Assembly: GCF_000203815.1 (NCBI RefSeq)
Contig: NW_004457737.1
Location: 2,170,001-2,234,000, forward strand
Direction: 5' to 3'
Length of the DNA stretch: 64,000 nt
DNA from: Cavenderia fasciculata
Lineage: Eukaryota > Evosea > Eumycetozoa > Acytosteliales > Cavenderiaceae
This document shows, piece by piece, positions 57,203 through 64,000 of this stretch. Position numbers and translations under genes: made by a program. The notes below the pieces were generated by a model. The model worked only from the letters and a program-made list of their open reading frames with translations. It was not told the DNA's origin and did no database searches. How positions within the stretch are numbered: position 1 is the stretch's first letter; each line of letters opens with the position of its first letter.

Positions 57203-59713
57203 CCATCGTTTGATGATTTTGGTGATTTTGGTGATGGAACAAATGATACAACAACATCCAACAACAATGACTTTGACTTTAATAGTAATAGTAATAATGA
57301 TAGTTTGACAGTAAATAAGCAACTCGATGAACAACCATCGTTTGAAGATTTTTCAAATACTTCTTCCTCCTCTTTGACTCAACAACCACAAGAAGAAGAA
57401 CCAAAAATAGAATTAGAGTCATTTGAAGAAGAGATCAAATCATCATCATCAACATCACCACCACAAAAGGCAACTGAACAATCATCTTTATCTGGAGATC
57501 ATTTTGGTGACTTTGGAAGTTCTGATAATATTAAATTGGAGGAACCAACAACAACAACAATATCACATTTTGAGGAACCAAAGCAACAAGAACAAGAACA
57601 ACCATCCTTTGAAGAATTTATTGAACAACCAACCATAAACGAGCCATCATCATCTTTGCCAATTGTAGATGATATTGAAAAGAAGGAAGAACAATCAAAA
57701 TCAGAGTCAGAATCATTTACATTTGATGATGAACCAAAACAAGAACCTCCTAAAATTGAAGATGAATCATCATTTGATGATTTTGAAAATACCAATAATA
57801 ATAATAATATACAACAAGATGATATACCATCATTAGAAGAAGAATTACGTGGATTCAATCAACCATCAATAATAACAGATACCATTAACAACAGCAGCAG
57901 CAGTAGTAGTAATCAACAACCAACCGAAACCGCCGAGGTTAGCTTTGATGATTTTATTAATAATAATAATAACAAAAAAGAAGAAGAAGAACAAGAAGAA
58001 AAGAATAATAATAATGTCAATTTTAATTTGGACAATAATCAAAATAACGATGTAATACTACAACAAACAAATAATAATAATAATAATAATGACTTTGATT
58101 TTCAAGAAAGTAATAAGAATAATATAGAAGAAGAAGAGGAAGAAAAAAATGTACAGGATTCATTTAATTTTGAAGAAGAAAACAAATTGTCAACACCACC
58201 TATCAATTCGGATAGTTTCGAGGATAGTCCATTACCAGTTAGAAAAATTATTAATTTTGATTTATCTTCTGGTATTCAACAACAATCACAACTACAAAAA
58301 GATTCTTCTTCATCTTCTTCTTCAACAAAAGAACAACCACAAATTGAAGAGGATGATTCATTTGAAAGTTTCTCGGAACCAATCAAATCAAGTTCTGAAA
58401 TTGACATTAACCAATTTATAACAAAAAAGGAAGAAGAGGAAGAGCAAAAAGAAACAAAAGATCAAAAGCAAGTAAAGGATCATGACTATCAAGAGGAAGA
58501 TTTTGAAAATGATGAAGTCAAGAGTCGACCATTGGAATTGTCACTTGATCCTCAACTTCGACACCTTTCTCACTCTCGACAGGCATCAAGAGACTTTGTA
58601 CCAACCAACAATAGTATATTCCAAGAGGCAATAGACGAGGAAGACAATGACGACAAGATGTTTAACATTCCACCTCCATCGTCATCGGCTTCAAACAAGG
58701 ACCAAGACCAAGACGATGATTTTGGTGACTTTGGTGATTTCAAAGATGATTCTGGTGCTGCCACTGGCAATGACCAAGACTTTGGTGATTTTGGAGACTT
58801 TAACGAAAATCAATCAACATTGAAAAGTGACAATGGCGACGGTGATGATTTTGGTGACTTTGGAGATTTTAGTGCAACAACATCAAATAATAATAATAAT
58901 AACAATTTTACAAATGCAACCACTACTACATCTACACCACTTTCATTTTCCTCATCGACAGCTTTCACCTCTTCTAAAGCAACTACTGTTGAAAGTGTCA
59001 AAGATTCAATCAACAAAATACTAAACCAAAACAAAAATTGTTTCATTGTATATGAGAAAGATTCAATGGAAATAGAAAAAGAAGAAAAAGTAAAAGAAAA
59101 TGAAAAAGAAAAGAAAACAACAACACTAGACACTATATTAAAATCATCGGAAATGGATCAAACCATCTATCAAAAATCTGATCAATCATCCTTCAACGCA
59201 CCACCTTCACCATTTGTATTTAAAAATTCTCATATTGAGAAACAATTTATTCATTCATTACAATTAAATGAACAATCAATGGAATTGGTAAGTAATAATT
59301 AAATTAATAATAGAGCAAAAGAAAATTAAATATTAATATTATAATTAATTTAGTTGAGAAAAATAGAACAAGAAAGAATTTCACAACCATTGAAACCACT
59401 TACAAGTATTTTGACAACAGGAACTCAATCGACAGTTACTACATTGGATTTTATGGATTCTCCTGTTACTGGAATGGACTCTACAGGTAGTAGCTCTACC
59501 AGTAAAATGATAAACATTGGAACAACGGTGGAACCATCGGCACTATTGGGTGTTGACCCTGCTCCCAAACAAAGTATTTTGCCAAATTCATTAAACGATG
59601 TCATGTCTCGTATCCCAGACCTAACATTTATGTTATCCAACAAACTATCGATTCCAGTCAAAGGTTCAAAACATAACTCGAAAATAACTACTGTTCCATT
59701 AAAATTAAATTAA
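56237..59713 (+). CDS. Aftiphilin/synergin-like AP-1 accessory protein
   Basis: Exons 56237-59287 and 59354-59713 join in phase (GTAAGT...TTTAG) to 1136 residues. About 15 acidic-Phe motifs of the form DFGDF or SFDDF recur along a disordered, Asn/Gln/Glu-rich chain, including FGDFGDF pairs near residues 330, 825, 850 and 870. Such motifs bind the ear domains of AP-1 gamma and GGA. The C-terminus matches aftiphilin in order: LDFMDSPVTGMDSTGSSS (family LDFFGPVDDSSSSS), SALLGVDPAP (SALGVDP), and IPDLTFMLSNKLSIPV (LPDLTFMHAKVLMFP). Aftiphilin helps AP-1 and clathrin act at the trans-Golgi and endosomes. The chain has no folded domain beyond this short C-terminal module. Confidence 0.8.
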
Positions 59714-60148
59714 TCAAATATCTCGCAAAAAGTAATAAAAGAATAAACACACGTGAATATTCATATTTTAAACATATAATATATAATAATAATTTAGTTG
59801 GTAAAGTTTATTATAACTGGAACAACTAAATAAATTAAACTACAAATTTGGATTGATTGAAAAAAATATTATTATTATTATGATTTGTTATTATTACTGT
59901 TGTTATTATTATTATTAAATATATATATTTGTATTTCTTTCTTCGCAATAAAATGTTAATAACATAATTGTTTTTGTGTTGTAGTAGTAGTAGTCAACAA
60001 CAATAACAATAATAAAATACAAATAATCAATGATTTTTAAAAATATATATACTGGATCTCTTCTTCTTCTCTACCTTCTTCTTCTTCTTCCTCTTGTTTC
60101 TTTTGTTTGTTTGTTTCATTCTTTGTTTGTTTGTAATTTAAATTAAAT
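59714..60148. other. Intergenic between convergent genes
   Basis: 3' flanks of the aftiphilin-like gene and the prolyl hydroxylase. AT-rich, with TTC repeats at 60060-60100. No gene is seen. Confidence 0.5.
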
Positions 60149-60999
60149 TTATGGTGCAGATGATCCTGATGGAGTTGGATTTGTATTTGAAGTTGGGTTC
60201 GATGTTGTTGCTGGAGTGGTGGTAGCTGGAGGAGGTGGGCTATTCTTTTGGTTGATTAATTTAATGGCAACCCACTTTGTACCCTTGATGACTGGATCGC
60301 CTTGATGAAGAGACAATGGATCGACCTCTCCATTTGGCTTGCAATTGTAAAACAATACAGCATCACCCTTTACAGGCTTCACCTTGACACCAACCTCTGG
60401 GAATGATGTCTCTCCACCTTCCTCAACCTCTGAGAGATACATTAAAATGGTACAAACACGTTGTCCATACAATCCAATTTTCATCGCTCCATTTGTTGTC
60501 AATGGATTAAAATAATCATAATGTGCTGATGTTTCTTCACCTGGATGGTATCTAAATAAATTGAAAATAAATAAATATAATTAATTAATAACTGATAATC
60601 AATATTGTATTGGGTTTTGTCACACGTGATAATGATGAATCAATGATCGTCATAATTAGGAACATACCTAATAACTTGCATTACTTCACAATTTTCAGTT
60701 AAATTTACAAGCATTTTCATTCTTTGGAATATTTTCTTTACTACATCGTGATCTTCCTCGCCCTCTTTCATAAACAGGCCCCAACCACTACGATGGACGC
60801 CCGATGAAATTTCGTTGCATGGTCTGAGCTTGTTCTTGGATATGTCGATAAGATGTTCGCATTCAGCGGGTGACAAGAAATCTGGAACTCGGTATACTCT
60901 TGGACATTGAGACATCTCAATCAATTTTGGCAACTTTTCAGTCTCGCATTTCTCTCCACTGACAACTTCGTTGTCATCATTACTAAGTGTCATCATCAT
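60149..60999 (-). CDS. Prolyl 4-hydroxylase, 2-oxoglutarate dependent
   Basis: Exons 60999-60668 and 60551-60149 join in phase (GTATGT...TTTAG) to 244 residues. The double-stranded beta-helix has the iron ligands H and D in the motif GEETSAHYDYFNP and a distal His in LHQGDPVIKG, followed by the 2-oxoglutarate Lys in KWVAIK. The N-terminal part reads CPRVYRVPDFLSPAECEHLI and ISSGVHRSGWGLF, typical of P4H. There is no signal peptide, so the enzyme is probably cytosolic. Dictyostelids use a cytosolic P4H (PhyA) to hydroxylate Skp1 in oxygen sensing, but they also have other P4Hs, so I do not assign that role. The Pro/Thr-rich tail (about 35 residues) is unusual. Confidence 0.87.
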
Positions 61000-62230
61000 T
61001 TTCTACTTTGCTTTCTTTCCTTTTGTAAAATAAGAGGGTTATTAATAAATGTAAATGTAAAAATGAAAATGATTGTATATTGTATTGTATATATGTGTAT
61101 AAGAATGAATGAATGAAATAAAGAACACGTGAATATTAATGCAAAAAAGTTGCTTTGCTTACTACTCAATCCACAAGCATCACATCATCAATATAATATT
61201 GATTTTGATCTGCACTCAATCTCATTCACATTTAAAAAAAACCAAAACAAAATAGATGGCGATTCTGTGCAAAAATAGAACCAAGTTAAGTAAAGTATGG
61301 TACAGACACATTATTACTATTACAATGAAGAGGAGGAGGAAGGAAGGAAGGAAGGAAGGAGATAGATGTAATAGAAGGAGGAACAAACTAATGAATCCAT
61401 TCCTCTTTTTAGACAAGTTGACTGACTGTCAGTCCAACCAACCAAAACAAAATTTACTTACTTGTTAAATAAATAATCTATAAAGATGTGCGTTCTGTAG
61501 TAGTCCTACTTTCTAATTCTAATTCTAAAATAATAATAATTTTAATAAAATTTAATATAAATATTAATTATGAACGATGAGATTGTTTATGTTGTAGTAA
61601 CTGAGGTTTGTAGTAGTAGTAGTATGTGGTTGTTGGTGTACTTACAGGTTTTGTTCTTTTTCTTTCTTATTCAATTTTGGAACTCAACAACAATTTAATA
61701 AAAAAGAAGTGTGTGGGGGTGGGATCAATCGAAGTCAACACACCAATACCACCAAAACATAAAGGATTGTTCTTTCTCTCTCTCTCTCTCTCTCAAATCT
61801 CTGCATAATAGTCTTGTATTATATATGTTCGTCTGTCGGTTCATTATAGTCTCTCTCTGTGTCTCTCTGACTTTGCTGTCTTTGAAATAGATAATAACAG
61901 ACCACAGTACTATAGTCTCTTTGGTTGGTTGGATGACTATAGTCTTGAGACTCTATATAGCTATTTTTGATGTATGAAATATCAAATAGTTGTTGTTTCT
62001 ACATGAAGTGAAGCAACTCTCCTTTCATTCATTTCATTGTACAACCTATTGATCCCTAATTTATCTGTATCAATCATTCTTCTTGCAAACTGCGTACTCT
62101 GTTGCTCAAGTCCAAAGAAAAAAAAATGAATTTTTTTGATTTTTCTTGTGGTGATCATTGAGTGAGCAACAGAGAATGAAAAGAGACTATTCGTATATTA
62201 TATCCATTACAGTAGATTATATATATAAAG
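61000..62230. other. Intergenic, divergent promoters, 1.2 kb
   Basis: Spacer between the prolyl hydroxylase start and the small mitochondrial gene. It contains GGAA repeats (61340-61360), TC repeats (61775-61797) and AT-rich DNA. Short open frames here have no supporting features. Confidence 0.5.
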
Positions 62231-62708
62231 ATGGCTTTCAAACAACAACCATTCGGTCAATGGGCCGCTTACCAAACTAAACACTTCTGGCCATTCATGG
62301 TCGGTGCTCTCGTATGGGGTGCTCTCATCACCAAGGTACACATTGGTATCACTGGTACGTAGTTTATCTCTCTCTCTTAACATAACATCATCTTGATGTA
62401 TACTACAAATATATTAACTGTTTCACTACTACTACTATTACATCTTTATCAATATATACAGATAAGAACAGAGCTGAATCAGGTAAATAACAGATAAGAA
62501 CAAGAATTATGCATATGATTGATGAAATGCGAAAAGAATCGATATTGAAAAAGAGAAGATAGAATAAGAAAGAATAATTATTGACACATTTATCTTCATA
62601 TCTATCTATTATATATCTCTATCTATCTATCTATTAGCCTACTATGAAAAGACTCAAAGACTTACTCACCCAGAGAAGTTCCAAGGTCACGGTCACGGTC
62701 ACCACTAA
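62231..62708 (+). CDS. Small mitochondrial membrane protein (ATP synthase j-like?)
   Basis: Three exons, 62231-62354, 62462-62482 (only 21 nt) and 62638-62708, join in phase to 71 residues. The N-terminus reads MAFKQQPFGQWAAYQTKHFW, then one membrane span PFMVGALVWGALITKVHIGI, then DKNRAESAYYEKTQRLTHPE and a His/Gly end. The pattern of a short matrix head, WPF, one span and a polar tail resembles ATP synthase subunit j (Atp18) and other small respiratory subunits. This is suggestive only. Codons are C-ending, implying high expression, as expected for a respiratory subunit. The microexon borders are GT...CAG and ...AG|GTAAAT. Confidence 0.75.
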
Positions 62709-63497
62709 ACTTGGTAGATTTCATATTCCATTCATATAAATATCATGTTTGCTGAGAAACGACAAACAACAACAGTATTATTAGTAATGCACCGATTAAT
62801 CAAGCAATACAATATGATAATATCAAAGCAAGCTGGTATTTAATAGAACTAATAAACAGTGTATCAAAAAATTATATATCAAAACAATCAGCAACAATAT
62901 TAGTCAGTAATAACAATGTGGATAAATAACATCGACAGAAGAAAGAAAGAAAGACATGGAATTTACAAAAGAAAAATGTTTAATCTAAAAAGTTAAATTG
63001 ATAATGAATATATATATGAACATCAACCAAAAGAGGAGAAGACAAGATCACGACATTGCCATCATGTGATACTCTCTCTTTTGTTTCATATGATATTTTC
63101 AATCAACTCTTCCTTTTTAGATAAGAAAATTTATGTATATGTGTATCTGTACGTCTTTTTTTTGAAAAGGGTGCCTTGTTTTATCTATCTCTTTTCATCC
63201 AATCCATGAATCCAATTTAAAATGGTTATTATTATTTGTTGTTGTTGTTGTTGTGTGCTTGTGTTATTTCATCCATTTATGTACATAATAACAATAATAT
63301 TTTTAAAAGATTGGTAATATGTAATTCCCATTTGTTGTTGTTGTTGTTTGTTGTTGTTTGTTGTTGTTTGTTGTTAAATCCCTCCCCCACCTTTGATAGA
63401 TAGATATTGTTACTATCCATCCAATCCATAATACACTATTATTATTCCACAACGTTCATTATATATCTACTATTATTATTATTATTATTATTATTTT
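62709..63497. other. Intergenic between convergent genes
   Basis: AT-rich 3' flanks. Includes GTT repeats at 63238-63255 and 63330-63372. Nothing else is recognised. Confidence 0.5.
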
Positions 63498-64000
63498 TTA
63501 AACTGCCATCGCCAATACACTAACAACGATTAAAACCAAAAATAATACACAAATAATGATCCAATAGGGAGTTGTCTTTGCATCTTGAGTTAAACGAACC
63601 AAACTCTTGTTTGCATTCCTTAGTCTACCATGAGTGCTATCTACATGTGAATTCAAATCATCCAACATTATACTCTGTGATTCTGCTTCAGAGCCTATAC
63701 CAATTGCCAATTCCTTTTGTCTTGTGACACTATATGATAATGAATCCAACAATTGATCTTGTTCTATAAAAAGTGAACATTATATAATGTTATGTGTTAA
63801 CAAGATTTATAATATAATATCTATCACTTGAGTCGACATACCTTTCATAACTTGAGTATTTCTATCTAATATTTGATTGTTTGAATATGATGAAGACTCT
63901 TCTGTCTCTTTTACTCCCCACTTTCTATTACCATTGTTATTATTATTGTTTGTTGCACCTTCGAATAATAGAGCACTCCTTAAAGTATAGGTAATTAAGT
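63498..64000 (-). CDS. Syntaxin-8-like Qc-SNARE (partial, 5' end outside)
   Basis: Exons 64000(edge)-63842 and 63763-63498 join in phase (GTATGT...TATAG). The Qc SNARE motif starts EQDQLLDSLSYSVTRQKELA and continues IGSEAESQSIMLDDLNSHVD with the expected zero-layer Gln. It ends in a single C-terminal membrane anchor (WIIICVLFLVLIVVSVLAMA). The order matches syntaxin-8, which acts in early-to-late endosome fusion with syntaxin-7, Vti1b and VAMP8. The N-terminal Habc part lies beyond the right edge. The frame is open to base 64000. Confidence 0.87.

Noticed and set aside
61256-61468. Small Lys/Arg-rich open frame near the GGAA repeat
   Set aside because: Simple-repeat DNA gives the apparent protein; no start or domain support.
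1-64000. Transposons, LTR or virus-like elements, CRISPR, operons
   Set aside because: No reverse transcriptase, integrase, transposase or capsid-like coding stretch, no terminal repeats, and no repeat-spacer arrays were seen. Gene spacing and splicing are typical of a eukaryotic nuclear genome.

Overview
The window is nuclear DNA from a dictyostelid social amoeba. The signs are short AT-rich GT-AG introns (about 50-180 bp), AT-rich spacers, coding DNA of clearly higher GC, Asn/Gln/Ser/Thr homopolymer runs in proteins, an HDEL ER signal, and best matches to eukaryotic cell-biology families. The C-ending codon bias in highly expressed genes suggests a species outside the very AT-rich D. discoideum group (for example Heterostelium/Polysphondylium or Cavenderia); that placement is inference. 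I see no transposon, virus-like element, CRISPR array or organellar DNA.

Layout: 0.1-7 kb: protein disulfide isomerase, ribosome-biogenesis factor RLP24, a secreted Cys-rich protein, an unlisted 92-aa gene and RGP1 (Rab GEF subunit). 6.8-10.4 kb: a tandem duplication of a SAM-vWA gene, the second copy decayed and carrying a scrap of RGP1. 10.5-16.1 kb: a secreted repeat protein, a P-loop/zinc-ribbon protein, tRNA-Gln with a broken copy beside it, and a small secreted-protein gene with a frame break. 16.3-26 kb: COQ7, XPC/Rad4, sideroflexin, a SWIM-finger protein, an AADAT-type aminotransferase and a 57-aa protein. 26.5-36 kb: SHPRH, then a gene that joins an Rpn10-type vWA domain to an Rpn13-type Pru domain. 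37-44 kb: a secreted or anchored surface protein, COX16, mitochondrial methionine aminopeptidase and a CaMKK-like kinase. 44-46 kb: a long spacer with coding-like scraps and paired palindromes. 46-64 kb: a strongly codon-biased secreted repeat protein, mRNA cap methyltransferase, AP-1 sigma, a TALE homeobox gene, an aftiphilin homologue, a prolyl 4-hydroxylase, a small mitochondrial membrane protein with a 21-nt exon, and syntaxin-8 running off the edge.

The genes are independent eukaryotic units, not operons. Themes recur: Golgi/endosome traffic (RGP1, AP-1 sigma, aftiphilin, syntaxin-8), mitochondria (COQ7, sideroflexin, COX16, MetAP1D, a small membrane subunit), and ubiquitin/DNA repair (XPC, SHPRH, the Rpn10-Rpn13 fusion). 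The most unusual object is the vWA-Pru fusion at 32571-36018. All seven of its exons join in phase to a 988-residue protein that would combine two separate proteasome ubiquitin receptors.

Three real-looking genes (XPC, SAM-vWA, the small secreted protein) carry one-base frame breaks, two or more of them in or near A-runs. Base-calling errors in the assembly are therefore a live alternative to pseudogenes.
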